A DNA stretch of 64,000 nucleotides from Mycolicibacterium rufum (GTDB lineage: Bacteria > Actinomycetota > Actinomycetes > Mycobacteriales > Mycobacteriaceae): the NCBI RefSeq assembly GCF_022374875.2, contig NZ_CP092427.2, forward strand, positions 3,472,001-3,536,000. The letters are read 5' to 3'. Positions 17,354 through 27,726 of the stretch are shown here, piece after piece (within the stretch, counting starts at the first letter, position 1; each line of letters opens with the position of its first letter). The notes beneath the pieces were generated by a model. That model saw nothing but the letters and a program-made list of their open reading frames with translations, searched no databases and was not told where the DNA came from. Made by a program: the position numbers and the translations under genes.

Positions 17354-18424
17354 TCAGCCGGTACGCATCACGCCGCGTGGCGTCGGCAGCGGCAGGTCGG
17401 TGTAGGTCGCGATGCCCGGCGCCGCCGCGACCACGGCCGGGATGGCGTGGATCGGCGGCATCGCGGTCATGATGTGGCCGAGCACGAAGAAGTCCTCGAG
17501 CGACGTCGCGTTCTCGATCATGTCCTGCGGCGGCAGGAAGCCGACGGTCATGGTCACCGTCGGCCTGCCGTCGATCGTGATCTTCCATCCGTCGCCGTCG
17601 AGCTGCCAATCCGGATCGAGGGTCTGCCCCTTCTTCCACCGGACGTTGATGTCGATGACCGTGTGGCCGTTCACCCTGCCCTGCCAGCTGGCGGCCACCC
17701 CCGCGACGTGCCCGGCCGGGATGGTCCACGACGCCATCGGCAGGTCCTCGGTGGTCTGGGCGTACTCGGAGACGCAGGTGATGTCGTCGAGCTCGATGCC
17801 CAGCGCGTCGGCGACGAGCGCGACCGCCTCGGCGAACACCGCCGTGCCGTCGGCGGCCATCGGCGCCAGGTCGGGATCGTCGATCGCCGTGCCGAACCCG
17901 ACAGGACGTTCGGTGGCCGGTGAGTCGTAGAGCGTGGTGTCCGCGGACTCGGCGATGGTGATCTTGTCGATGCGGTCGCACGCCGTGCCCGCGACGATCG
18001 CGAGCAGTTCGGCGAACCCGGGGCTTACGCCGGAGCCGAACAGCGTCGCGTTGCCGCGCTCGCAGGCCTCGGCGAGCCGGGCCCGTCCGTCGCCGAGGTT
18101 GTGCCCGGTGATGAACGACGCGGACGCCACGACGTTGACGCCGGCTTCGAGGATCCGGACGAGGTCGTCGACGTCGATCCACATCGGGTTGTAGACGACG
18201 ACGTCCGGCTTCAGGGCGAGCAGCGCGTCGACGTCGTCGGTCGCGGCCACCCCGAGCGGCGCGATCCCGGCGAGGTCACCGACGTCGCGGCCCACCTTGT
18301 CGGCCGACCACGCGTAGCAGCCGACGAGTTCGAGATGCGGATGCGCGGCGATCGCGGCGACGGCACTCTTGCCGACGTTGCCGGTGGTCCACTGAACGAC
18401 CCGGTGCGGAGCGGTGTTGTGCAC
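17354..18424 (-). CDS. NAD(P)H-dependent dehydrogenase, DapB/diaminopentanoate dehydrogenase-like
   Basis: 356 residues. N-terminal Rossmann domain with VVQWTTGNVGKSAVAAIAAHPHLELVGCYAWSADKVGRDVG, as in dihydrodipicolinate-reductase-fold proteins. The middle and C-terminal parts (GSGVSPGFAELLAIVAG, TVGFLPPQDMIENATS) match the large group of actinobacterial homologues of 2,4-diaminopentanoate dehydrogenase, for which substrates are mostly unknown. It is not the true lysine-pathway DapB. Monocistronic, ending 45 bases from the EamA gene start. Confidence 0.75.
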   Translation of the reverse strand: MHNTAPHRVVQWTTGNVGKSAVAAIAAHPHLELVGCYAWSADKVGRDVGDLAGIAPLGVAATDDVDALLALKPDVVVYNPMWIDVDDLVRILEAGVNVVASASFITGHNLGDGRARLAEACERGNATLFGSGVSPGFAELLAIVAGTACDRIDKITIAESADTTLYDSPATERPVGFGTAIDDPDLAPMAADGTAVFAEAVALVADALGIELDDITCVSEYAQTTEDLPMASWTIPAGHVAGVAASWQGRVNGHTVIDINVRWKKGQTLDPDWQLDGDGWKITIDGRPTVTMTVGFLPPQDMIENATSLEDFFVLGHIMTAMPPIHAIPAVVAAAPGIATYTDLPLPTPRGVMRTG

Positions 18425-18439
18425 TCGCTCAGCATAGGG

Positions 18440-19462
18440 CTAGGAACCGGGCGTGAGCGTCGCTTTGCCGGTCCGGGTGGCGCCGCTGCGGTCGATCCAG
18501 GTCAGGTCGACCACGTCGCCGGCGTAGTGCCGGTCCAGCAGCGCAGGCAACGACTTCGAGGAGTCCAGCCGCACCCCGTCGACCGCGACGAGCAGATCAC
18601 CGTCGCGCAGACCGGCCTGTTCGGCGGGGCCACCGCGCAGCACCTCCTGGATGACGACGCCTGGTTCGCCGCGGTCCGCCGCACGGATCCCGACGCCCAG
18701 CAGGACCGGCGGTCCGATGTGCACGCTGTCCGACGCCGCCCCGGCGCGGATCTGGTTGGCGATCGCCATCGCGTCGTTGATCGGGATCGCGAAGCCCTTG
18801 CCCCCGGGACCCATCTTGAAGTTCACCGACGCCGCCGTGGTGATGCCGACGATCTGGCCGGCGCCGTTGACGACGGGTCCGCCGGAGTCGCCGGCCCGCA
18901 CGGGGGCGGCGAACTCGATCAGCCCGGTGATCTCGTCGCTGGCGCCGGTGAGGCTGTCCTCGGCGTTGACGGTCTGGTTGAACGCGGTGAACGTGCCCAC
19001 CTCGCGGGTCAGCGGGCTGGCGGTGCCCGAGGCGTTGCCCAGCGCGATGACGGGCTCACCGGGCACCAGGGTGTTCGAGTCGCCGATCGCGGCCGGGGGT
19101 AGCCCGCCGGCGCCCTGCAGTTGGATCACCGCGACGTCGCGCTTGCGGTCGTAGCCGACCAGGGTGGCCGGGAACGGACGCCCGTTGACGGTGCCGGTGA
19201 TCCGGTCGGCGCCCTGGACGACGTGGAAGTTGGTCAACACCTGTCCGCCCGGGTCGATGACGAAGCCCGTTCCGGCGCCGATGACACCCTGGTAGTCCAC
19301 CTGGGTGTCGATGCGGACGACGGAGGGCTCGACCTGTACCGAAACGGCCTCCAGATCAGCGGGAGCCGCGTGTGCGGGTGCCGTCGGCGCGACGAAGCCG
19401 AGCGTCGCGACCAGCGCGACCAGGAGAAGCCGAAGCTTGGGAAACGTGCCCATAACCCTCAA
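18440..19462 (-). CDS. Secreted trypsin-like serine protease with PDZ domain (PepA/Mtb32A-like)
   Basis: 340 residues. Signal peptide LLLVALVATLGFVAPTAPAHA with cleavage after AHA. The protease domain has catalytic His in LTNFHVV, Asp in KRDVAVIQL and Ser in RAGDSGGPVV. A PDZ domain follows (GEPGVVIQEVLRGGPAEQAGLRDGDLLVAVDG). Length and layout resemble the secreted mycobacterial protease PepA (Rv0125) rather than the membrane-anchored HtrA proteins. Ends 15 bases from the dehydrogenase start, so possibly co-transcribed. Confidence 0.9.
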   Translation of the reverse strand: MRVMGTFPKLRLLLVALVATLGFVAPTAPAHAAPADLEAVSVQVEPSVVRIDTQVDYQGVIGAGTGFVIDPGGQVLTNFHVVQGADRITGTVNGRPFPATLVGYDRKRDVAVIQLQGAGGLPPAAIGDSNTLVPGEPVIALGNASGTASPLTREVGTFTAFNQTVNAEDSLTGASDEITGLIEFAAPVRAGDSGGPVVNGAGQIVGITTAASVNFKMGPGGKGFAIPINDAMAIANQIRAGAASDSVHIGPPVLLGVGIRAADRGEPGVVIQEVLRGGPAEQAGLRDGDLLVAVDGVRLDSSKSLPALLDRHYAGDVVDLTWIDRSGATRTGKATLTPGS

Positions 19463-19506
19463 TAGTGGCCGTGCGACAGGCTGCTGTCGAACGAGATGGC
19501 GGTTGC

Positions 19507-20274
19507 TCAGTCCTCGACGGCCACGCCGCCGCGGGTGCGTCGACGGCGGCTGATCAGTGTTCCCTTGCCGGTCGGACGCCTGTTCTGCAGCTTGCCGGCG
19601 GTCTCCGTGCCCGGCTCGGTCGCGGTGTCGGAATCCGTGTCGGAATCGGCCCCGGATTCCGTCTCGGCGGTGGGCGTCAGCTCGGTGCCCGTCGTCTCGG
19701 TGACCTCGGTGGCCTCATCAGGCTCGGTGGCCTCGTCAGTCTCGTCGGCCTCGTCGGCCTCGGTTTCGTCGGCAGCCTCGTCGTCAGCGGCCTTCTTGCG
19801 GCCCCGGCGCGACGTCTTCTGCTTGACCTTGACCGGTTTCGGCGGCGGGGGCGGCAGTTCGGCCACGAACGCCAGGTAGAACGCGAGCATCGCCAGCAGC
19901 GCGACCGCCGCGGCGGCACCGTAGACGCCGAACAGCCACTGCCCGACGGTGTCCAGCGACAGCCAGATCTCAGCGATCGCCGCGCCGAGGATCAGGGCGC
20001 CGGCCAGGACGTGCAGCGCGACCGACGTGGTGCGCAGGCGCAGGGCCACTCGCGGCACTCCGAACTCGGGACGACGGGTGCGCAACAGCGTGAAGAACAC
20101 CGGCAGCGCGGCCAGGCCGATCAGCGCACCGGTGACGATGCGCAGCACCGTGCCCAGGGTGTGCGAGGTGTCGCCCAGCAACTCCGGGGTGCGGGGCAGG
20201 ACGAAGAAGAAGTAGAGAACACCGGCGGCGACGGAGAACGACGCGTGCCAAACCACCGCGACGGTGCGGCCCAT
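19507..20274 (-). CDS. lucA: Lipid uptake coordinator LucA-like membrane protein
   Basis: About 255 residues starting MGRTVAVVWHASFSVAAGVLYFFF. Four hydrophobic helices (about 6-26, 38-60, 75-100, 110-135), then KPVKVKQKTSRRGRKK and a long acidic Glu/Asp/Ala/Thr tail, ending in a basic patch. Position beside tRNA-Ser, 4.5S RNA and the aspartate aminotransferase gene matches Rv3723 (LucA), which in M. tuberculosis stabilises Mce1 and Mce4 transporters for fatty acid and cholesterol import. An upstream in-frame extension would run through the tRNA gene and is rejected. The acidic tail is the variable part. Confidence 0.82.
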   Translation of the reverse strand: MGRTVAVVWHASFSVAAGVLYFFFVLPRTPELLGDTSHTLGTVLRIVTGALIGLAALPVFFTLLRTRRPEFGVPRVALRLRTTSVALHVLAGALILGAAIAEIWLSLDTVGQWLFGVYGAAAAVALLAMLAFYLAFVAELPPPPPKPVKVKQKTSRRGRKKAADDEAADETEADEADETDEATEPDEATEVTETTGTELTPTAETESGADSDTDSDTATEPGTETAGKLQNRRPTGKGTLISRRRRTRGGVAVED

Positions 20275-20345
20275 ACTCCTCCTCGATCGTGGTGCCCGGG
20301 GTGCGACAGTGCGAAGAAACGTGCCGGTCGCACCCCGGGCCAGTG

Positions 20346-20430
20346 CGGAGGATGCGGGATTTGAACCCGCGAGGGCGTTAACCCAACCCGCGTTCCAGGC
20401 GAGCGCCATAGGCCACTAGGCGAATCCTCC
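20346..20430 (-). tRNA. tRNA-Ser (GGA anticodon)
   Basis: 85-nt class II tRNA on the minus strand. Acceptor stem GGAGGAT/ATCCTCC with discriminator G; D-arm GCCTAGTGGCCTATGGC region; anticodon stem CTCGC/GCGGG with loop CTGGAAC, so anticodon GGA; long variable arm GGGTTAACGCCC; T-arm GCGGG-TTCAAAT-CCCGC. It decodes UCC/UCU. Confidence 0.93.
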
Positions 20431-20493
20431 GCGGGCAATGGTAGCCGACCAGCGGAGTGCCACCCCACCTCTCCCACCGGTTAGACTCGCCTC

Positions 20494-21933
<1,440 letters not shown>

Positions 21934-21960
21934 TCGGACGGGGTCGGTAGCCTCTTCGGC

Positions 21961-23910
21961 GTGGCTCTCTACCGCAAGTACCGACCGGCGACGTTCGCAG
22001 AGGTCGTCGGCCAGGAACACGTCACCGAGCCGCTGTCCACGGCGCTGAACTCCGGGCGAATCAACCATGCGTACCTGTTCTCCGGCCCGCGCGGATGCGG
22101 CAAGACGTCGTCGGCGCGCATCCTGGCCCGCTCGCTGAACTGTGCCGAGGGCCCCACTGCGACGCCGTGCGGTGTCTGCGATTCCTGCGTCGCGCTGGCC
22201 CCGAACGGGCCCGGCAACGTCGATGTCGTCGAACTCGACGCGGCCAGCCACGGCGGCGTCGACGACACCCGCGAACTGCGCGACCGCGCGTTCTACGCCC
22301 CGGCCCAGTCGCGGTACCGCATCTTCATCGTCGACGAAGCGCACATGGTGACCACCGCGGGATTCAACGCGCTGCTCAAGATCGTCGAGGAGCCGCCCGA
22401 CCACCTCATCTTCGTGTTCGCCACCACCGAGCCGGAGAAGGTGCTGCCGACCATCCGGTCGCGCACCCACCACTACCCGTTCCGGCTGCTGGCGCCCCGC
22501 ACCATGCGCACGTTGATCGAGAAGATCGTCGCGTCGGAGACCGTCGACGTCGACGACGCGGTCTACCCGCTCGTCATCAGGGCCGGCGGCGGTTCACCGC
22601 GCGACACGCTGTCGGTGCTCGATCAGCTGCTCGCCGGCGCCGAAGGGAATCACGTCGCCTACCAGCGGGCGCTGGCGCTCCTGGGCGCCACCGACGTCGC
22701 GCTGATCGACGACGCGATCGACGCGCTGGCCGCCGGGGACGCCGCGGCGCTGTTCGGTGCCGTCGAGGGTGTGGTGGACGCCGGGCACGATCCACGCCGC
22801 TTCGCGACCGACCTGCTGGAACGGTTCCGGGACCTCATCGTGCTGCAGGCCGTGCCCGACGCGGTCGCCCGCGGCGTCGTCGACGGCGCGCAGGACGAAC
22901 TGGAGCGGATGCGCGAGCAGGCCGCCCGGATCGGCACCGCGACGCTGACCCGCTACGCCGAGGTGGTGCACGCCGGGCTGGGGGAGATGCGCGGCGCGAC
23001 GGCCCCGCGGCTGCTGCTCGAGGTGGTGTGCGCTCGGCTGCTGCTGCCCTCGGCCAGTGACACCGAGGCCGCGCTGCTGCAACGGGTCGAGCGCATCGAG
23101 ACGCGGCTGGACATGTCGATCCCCGCCGACGAGAGCGGCGCCGCGCATCCCGCCGCCCCGGCCAAGCAGTACGTCCGCAGGACGAAGGCCGCCGAGCCGG
23201 CAGCCGAGTCGACACCGGCACCCACACCCGCGCCGGCACCGACACCCCCGCCGGCGCCCACACCTGCGCCCGAGCCGAGACCGGTGCCCACGCGCCCGCC
23301 GACAGCCGCGCCCGCGCCGGAACCCGATTCCGCGCCGGTACCCGCGCCGAAACCGGTTGCTGCAGAACCGGTGTCGTCACCGCCACCCGTGCGGCCGCCT
23401 GCCGCACCGGCGGTCGAGGCGCCGCCGGTGACACCCGCCGCGGCCGTCGCCGCCGGCGAGCCGAACGCCGCGGCCGTGCGCAGCATGTGGACGACCGTGC
23501 GGGAGAAGGTCCGGGAGCGCAGCCGCACCACCGAGGTGATGCTCGCCGGGGCGATCGTGCGGGCCGTCGAGGGCAACACGCTGGTCCTCAGCCACGAATC
23601 CGCCCCGCTGGCCAAGCGGCTCACCGAGCAGCGCAACGCCGACGTGATCCGCGAGGCGCTCAAGGACGCGCTCGGGGTGAACTGGAATGTCCGCTGCGAG
23701 ACCGGAACAGCGCCCGCGGCAGCGCCCCCCGCCGCTCCCGAAGCGCGGCGTCTGCCCGACGAGCCACCCCCGCCCCCCGACGGCGACGACGAGGAGAGCA
23801 TGCTCGCCGAGGCAGGCACCATCGACCCGGCGGCCCCCCGGCGCGACCCCGAGGAGGCCGCGCTGGAGCTGCTGCAGAGCGAACTCGGGGCCCGCCGCAT
23901 CGACGGCTGA
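21961..23910 (+). CDS. dnaX: DNA polymerase III subunit gamma/tau
   Basis: 649 residues. Clamp-loader AAA+ ATPase: Walker A GPRGCGKT (42-49), four zinc-binding Cys in NCAEGPTATPCGVCDSC (61, 70, 73, 76), Walker B with DEAH in IFIVDEAHMV, and sensor region KVLPTIRSRTHHYPF. A clamp-loader collar domain follows to about 375, then a long Pro/Ala/Thr linker (about 415-500), then a tau-type C-terminal domain (RSMWTTVREKVRERSRTTEV) and an acidic end. It starts with GTG at 21961. No obvious slippery A-run for a short gamma form was seen. Confidence 0.96.
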   Translation: MALYRKYRPATFAEVVGQEHVTEPLSTALNSGRINHAYLFSGPRGCGKTSSARILARSLNCAEGPTATPCGVCDSCVALAPNGPGNVDVVELDAASHGGVDDTRELRDRAFYAPAQSRYRIFIVDEAHMVTTAGFNALLKIVEEPPDHLIFVFATTEPEKVLPTIRSRTHHYPFRLLAPRTMRTLIEKIVASETVDVDDAVYPLVIRAGGGSPRDTLSVLDQLLAGAEGNHVAYQRALALLGATDVALIDDAIDALAAGDAAALFGAVEGVVDAGHDPRRFATDLLERFRDLIVLQAVPDAVARGVVDGAQDELERMREQAARIGTATLTRYAEVVHAGLGEMRGATAPRLLLEVVCARLLLPSASDTEAALLQRVERIETRLDMSIPADESGAAHPAAPAKQYVRRTKAAEPAAESTPAPTPAPAPTPPPAPTPAPEPRPVPTRPPTAAPAPEPDSAPVPAPKPVAAEPVSSPPPVRPPAAPAVEAPPVTPAAAVAAGEPNAAAVRSMWTTVREKVRERSRTTEVMLAGAIVRAVEGNTLVLSHESAPLAKRLTEQRNADVIREALKDALGVNWNVRCETGTAPAAAPPAAPEARRLPDEPPPPPDGDDEESMLAEAGTIDPAAPRRDPEEAALELLQSELGARRIDG

Positions 23911-23929
23911 GCCTCGGCCGTCACGCGAC

Positions 23930-24310
23930 TCAGGCGGCGGTCTTCTTCTCCCGCAACACCAGGAGCGGCAACACGACGGTGGCGAGCGCGGTGACGAGCC
24001 ACACCACCACGGTCGCGCCGATCCAGGACCCGAGGCCACGGATGCTCAACCCGTTCGATAGCAGTGACGCCAGCAGCAGCGCCACGAACGTCGACACCAG
24101 GCCGATGCCGCCGAGGAAGGCCGACGCGTATCTGCTCGCCATCTTCAGGAAGAACGGCGCCAGGATCGCCTGCGCGACGGTGAAGATCACCACGGCGGTG
24201 ACGAAACCCCACGCCGACAGCGACACCCCGGGCACCAGCCACCCGGCCGCGAGCAGGCCGATGGCCGACGATCCCAGGAAGATCGCCACGCGCAGCAGGA
24301 AGCGGACCAT
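23930..24310 (-). CDS. Phage-holin-4-2-like small membrane protein
   Basis: 126 residues with four hydrophobic segments (about 5-27, 33-52, 62-86, 92-116), matching the DUF/phage_holin_4_2 family (PF04020 type), widespread in bacteria and not specifically phage. Start taken at the ATG at 24308-24310 (MVRFLLRVAIFLGSSAIGLL); an upstream extension is open but is not hydrophobic and runs toward a repeat element. Function unknown. Convergent with dnaX, 19 bases apart. Confidence 0.75.
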   Translation of the reverse strand: MVRFLLRVAIFLGSSAIGLLAAGWLVPGVSLSAWGFVTAVVIFTVAQAILAPFFLKMASRYASAFLGGIGLVSTFVALLLASLLSNGLSIRGLGSWIGATVVVWLVTALATVVLPLLVLREKKTAA

Positions 24311-24390
24311 GCCGGGATCGTAGCCCCCGGAACTGCGGGAAAGAGCGAACTCGGGGCCCGCCGCACCGACGGCTGGGCTCACGCGGCGAC

Positions 24391-24445
24391 GAGATCCACT
24401 TTCTGCAGGGAAAGTGCGAGAACAACGTTGCAGAACGTGGATTTC
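24391..24445. repeat. 55-bp palindromic intergenic repeat, copy 1
   Basis: Arms GAGATCCACTTTCTGCA (24391-24407) and TGCAGAACGTGGATTTC (24429-24445) pair at 15 of 17 positions around a 21-base centre containing AAGTGCGAG. The same element occurs at 29559-29613 in the opposite orientation. It lies between the holin-like gene and the methyltransferase gene; the rest of this 164-base gap shows nothing else. Confidence 0.7.
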
Positions 24446-24474
24446 GACGGCTGGGCCCTAGGGGCTGGCTGGAG

Positions 24475-25797
24475 TCAGGCAGTCCACCAGGGACGCAGCG
24501 GCAGACCGGAGTCGCGGCCGCGCTCGTCCAGCTTGACCGCCAGCACCTGGTGCAGCTGAATCGCGTTCTGCTCGAAGCCCACCCGCGATCCGGCCATGTA
24601 CAGGCCCCACACCTTGGCGGTCGCGAGCCCCACCTCGGCCACCGCCTCGTCCCAGTGCTCCACGAGGTTGCGGTTCCAGTCGCGCAGCGTCATCGCGTAG
24701 TGGTTGCGCAGGTTCTCCTCGTGCACCACCTCCAGGCCCACGTCCTGGATCTCGGTGATGATCCGCCCCGATCCGGTCAGCTCGCCGTCGGGGAACACGT
24801 ACCGGTCGATGAAGCCGCCGGCCGCCGCGCCGTGGCGGTTGTCGTGCCGGGTGATGCAGTGGTTGAGCAGCAGCCCGCCGGTGCGCAACTTCGTCTTGAG
24901 GAACCGGAAGTAGGCCGGATAGTTGGCCACCCCGATGTGTTCGGTCAGACCGATCGACGACACGGCGTCGAACTGGGATTCCCGAACGTCGCGGTAGTCG
25001 CTGTGGCGCACCTCGGCGAGGTCGCCCAGGCCCTGCTCGGCGATCGCCTTCTGCGCCCACTCGGCCTGTTGCCTGGACAGCGTGACGCCGATCGCCTTCA
25101 CCCCGTGCCGGGCGGCGTAACGCACCATGCCGCCCCAGCCGCAGCCGACGTCGAGCAACCGGTCGCCGGGCTCGAGGCGGAGCTTCTCGAAGACCAGCCG
25201 GTACTTGTTCTCCTGGGCTTGCTCGAGCGTCGCCCCGAGATCGGGATAGCACGCGCAGGTGTACGTCATCGACGGGCCGAGCACCCACTCGTAGAAGGTG
25301 TTCGAGACGTCGTAGTGGTGGTGGATCGCCTCGGCATCACGGGTCTTGCTGTGGCGCAAGCCTTCTGCGAACCGGCGCCAGCGCGGCAAGGCTTCCTGCG
25401 GCGGCGGGGAGATCGGCTTGAGATGTTCGATGCCGATCGAGCGGACGATCTGGGCCAGCACCCGCGCCGGTGGACGCTTGAAGTCGAGCTTCTCGGTCAG
25501 CGCGTTGAGCAACTCGTACGGGTCACCCGGGTGCACGCCGTGCACCTCGAGGTTGCCCGAGATGTAGGCGCGCGCGAGCCCCAGGTCGCCGGGCGCAGTG
25601 GCCAGATACGTGGTGCCACGCGGGGTCAGCAGGTCGAGCCCCAGCTCGGCGTCGTCGGGCCCGGCGCTGCTGCCGTCGTAGGCGGTGAACTTCAGCGGCT
25701 GGGTGCCGGAGGCGAAGATCTCCAAGATCTCCGCCAGCGTGAGCCTGCCGTCCGCGGGATCGGTCGCATCCGCGGGTCGCTCTCGGAATGTCGTCAT
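24475..25797 (-). CDS. bfaB: SAM-dependent fatty acid methyltransferase (CFA/BfaB family)
   Basis: 440 residues, cyclopropane-fatty-acyl-phospholipid synthase family. SAM-binding motif LLDVGCGWGGMVRYAA (about 204-219), YTCACYPD, SIGLTEHIG, and the C-terminal NHYAMTLRDWNRNL. Its start overlaps the stop of the FAD oxidoreductase gene by 4 bases. This pair equals Rv3719/Rv3720. Homologous oxidoreductase/methyltransferase pairs (BfaA/BfaB, TmsA/TmsB) convert oleate to 10-methylstearate (tuberculostearic acid): this enzyme would add a methylene at C10, then the partner reduces it. A true cyclopropane synthase cannot be excluded. Confidence 0.75.
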   Translation of the reverse strand: MTTFRERPADATDPADGRLTLAEILEIFASGTQPLKFTAYDGSSAGPDDAELGLDLLTPRGTTYLATAPGDLGLARAYISGNLEVHGVHPGDPYELLNALTEKLDFKRPPARVLAQIVRSIGIEHLKPISPPPQEALPRWRRFAEGLRHSKTRDAEAIHHHYDVSNTFYEWVLGPSMTYTCACYPDLGATLEQAQENKYRLVFEKLRLEPGDRLLDVGCGWGGMVRYAARHGVKAIGVTLSRQQAEWAQKAIAEQGLGDLAEVRHSDYRDVRESQFDAVSSIGLTEHIGVANYPAYFRFLKTKLRTGGLLLNHCITRHDNRHGAAAGGFIDRYVFPDGELTGSGRIITEIQDVGLEVVHEENLRNHYAMTLRDWNRNLVEHWDEAVAEVGLATAKVWGLYMAGSRVGFEQNAIQLHQVLAVKLDERGRDSGLPLRPWWTA

Positions 25798-27185
25798 TGT
25801 CGCCGTACCGCCTTCGCATACAGATCGAGGAACCGGGAGTCCGGGTCGTAGGTCTTCTTCACCGTTGTGTACACCTCGCCGCCGTAGAGCTCGTCGAACT
25901 CGTCCGGCGTGTAGAAGGCATCGGAGTACAGCGACTTGTGTCCGTCGAGGTCGCTGACCTTCCGTTCGATCATCCGGTTCGTGTACCCCTCTTCGGGTCC
26001 GACAGGCACCGAGGACCAGAATCCGACGTTGACGTAGCTGTGGTGCGGCCGCAGAGGGTACAGCGGCCAGCCGCCGGCTGAATTCGCCGAGTCGCGAAGG
26101 CGCAACGGGCACAGCCAGATCGGCTCGATCGGAACGGTGTCCAGGAACCACTCGACGAACTCTGCGGTCCGCTCGATCGGCACCTCGACGTCCTGGACCA
26201 CGCGTTCGCGGGGCGGACGGCCGTTCCGCTTTTCGATGCGGTCGGCGATGTCGAAGCGCTGGTCGTAGCCGATCAGCTTCCAGTAGAAGCTGCTGCGCCG
26301 CAGCCGGCGGGGCCAGAACCGGCGGATCCGCGGGTCCTGCGCCCCGAAAGCCCGCGAGCACCAGAACCAGTCGGTGTCCCAGCGCCACAGATAGTCGTGA
26401 ATGGTCAACCGGTCGCGCTTCTCCCCGTCCGCGTGCTGCAGGGACCGGTAGTAGATCTGCTGACCGGTGTAGTCGCTGACCGGACCCGGTGTCGCCCACT
26501 GCGCGCCCAGGCACAGGTAGCTCTCGTCGGCGCTGAACACCACGCCGTCGAGGTAGTCGACGCGTTCGCCGGTGAATTCGCCGGTCTCGATGATCCGGTC
26601 CATCGCCTCGACCAGCTCGTCGATGGCGTGGAAGCGGACGTGCCGCAGAGCGACGAAGGGCTTGACCGGTTCCAGTTCGATGCGCAGCCGCACAGAATAG
26701 CCAAGCGTTCCATAGGAATTCGGGAACGCGTGGAAGAGGTCGGGGTTCTCGGTGGGTGATGCGCGCACGACATCGCCGGTGCCCGTGAGGATGTCCATCT
26801 CCAGCACCGACTCGTGGGGCAGTCCGTTACGAAACGACGCCGACTCGATGCCCAGCCCGGTGACCGCGCCACCGAGGGTGATGGTCTTGAGTTGCGGCAC
26901 CACCAACGGCGAGAGGCCGTGCGGCAGTGTGGCGGCCACCAGCTTCTCGTAGGTGCACATGCCGGCGACGTCGGCGGTGCGTGCCAGCGGATCGACGGAG
27001 ATGACGTCGGTCAGACCGGAGACGTCGAGGCCCGGGGCGGTGCTCTTGGCTCGGGTGCGGAAGAGATTGGACGTGGGTTTGGCCAAGCGCACGGTGGCAC
27101 CCGGCGGAATCGCCCGGTAGCTGGCCAGAAGCCGCTCCACACCGTCGGCGTGAGCTGCACGTGCGTCGGTCGGGGCAACAGACAC
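25794..27185 (-). CDS. bfaA: FAD-binding oxidoreductase, probable 10-methylene fatty acid reductase (BfaA-like)
   Basis: 463 residues with an N-terminal PCMH/FAD_binding_4 domain: VISVDPLARTADVAGMCTYEKLV and VPQLKTITLGGAVTGLGIESASFRNGL (about 85-125), the FAD-binding loop of the glycolate-oxidase/DCR24 group. Immediately upstream of and overlapping the methyltransferase gene. In the studied pairs the partner reduces the methylene-oleoyl intermediate to the 10-methyl product. GTG start at 27183-27185. Divergent from the SRPBCC gene, whose start is 67 bases away. Size (about 53 kDa) agrees with BfaA. Confidence 0.75.
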   Translation of the reverse strand: MSVAPTDARAAHADGVERLLASYRAIPPGATVRLAKPTSNLFRTRAKSTAPGLDVSGLTDVISVDPLARTADVAGMCTYEKLVAATLPHGLSPLVVPQLKTITLGGAVTGLGIESASFRNGLPHESVLEMDILTGTGDVVRASPTENPDLFHAFPNSYGTLGYSVRLRIELEPVKPFVALRHVRFHAIDELVEAMDRIIETGEFTGERVDYLDGVVFSADESYLCLGAQWATPGPVSDYTGQQIYYRSLQHADGEKRDRLTIHDYLWRWDTDWFWCSRAFGAQDPRIRRFWPRRLRRSSFYWKLIGYDQRFDIADRIEKRNGRPPRERVVQDVEVPIERTAEFVEWFLDTVPIEPIWLCPLRLRDSANSAGGWPLYPLRPHHSYVNVGFWSSVPVGPEEGYTNRMIERKVSDLDGHKSLYSDAFYTPDEFDELYGGEVYTTVKKTYDPDSRFLDLYAKAVRRQ

Positions 27186-27252
27186 ACATATACGCTAGTC
27201 CGCGGTGGCACTCGATGCCCACCGCACCCGAGCCAACGAGGAGTTCGCAGCA

Positions 27253-27714
27253 ATGGGACAGGTCAGCGCGTCCAGCACGGTATTGATCGACGCCGACCCC
27301 GCGACGGTGCTCGGCGCCGTCGCCGACTACGAGGCGATGCGGCCCAGGATCCTCTCGGAGCACTACAGCGGCTACCGCGTGCTCGAGGGAGGCCAGGGGG
27401 CGGGCACCGTCGCCACGTGGAAGCTGCAGGCCACCAAGTCACGTTCCCGGGACGTCAAGGCCACCGTCGATGTCGCCGGTCACACCGTCATCGAGAAGGA
27501 CGCCAACTCGTCGATGGTGACCAACTGGACCGTGGCGCCCGCCGGTCCGGCGGGTTCGTCGGTGACCCTCAAGACGTCGTGGCAGGGCGCCGGCGGCGTC
27601 GGCGGCTTCTTCGAGAAGACGTTCGCGCCGATCGGGCTGCGCAAGATCCAGGCCGAGGTGCTCGGCAACCTCAAGCGCGAGGTCGAGGGCACCGAGGCCG
27701 TCGAGGGCGTCTAG
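27253..27714 (+). CDS. SRPBCC/polyketide-cyclase-like protein (Rv3718c type)
   Basis: 153 residues, START/SRPBCC helix-grip fold: SSTVLIDADPATVLGAVADYEAMRPRIL at the start and a C-terminal helix GLRKIQAEVLGNLKREVE. Such proteins bind small hydrophobic ligands. Start at ATG 27253 with GGAG 11 bases upstream; an upstream GTG (27205) is less likely. Lies divergent from the bfaA-type gene, as in M. tuberculosis. Function unknown. Confidence 0.8.
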   Translation: MGQVSASSTVLIDADPATVLGAVADYEAMRPRILSEHYSGYRVLEGGQGAGTVATWKLQATKSRSRDVKATVDVAGHTVIEKDANSSMVTNWTVAPAGPAGSSVTLKTSWQGAGGVGGFFEKTFAPIGLRKIQAEVLGNLKREVEGTEAVEGV

Positions 27715-27726
27715 CGGCGATCAGGT

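Noticed and set aside
20275..20409. N-terminal extension of LucA upstream of MGRT
   Set aside because: The extra 45 codons run through the tRNA-Ser gene and have no membrane-protein character; the ATG at 20274 fits the family.
24475..26514. 679-codon frame upstream of the methyltransferase
   Set aside because: The part before 25797 is an out-of-frame reading of the FAD oxidoreductase gene; the ATG overlapping its stop is the true start.
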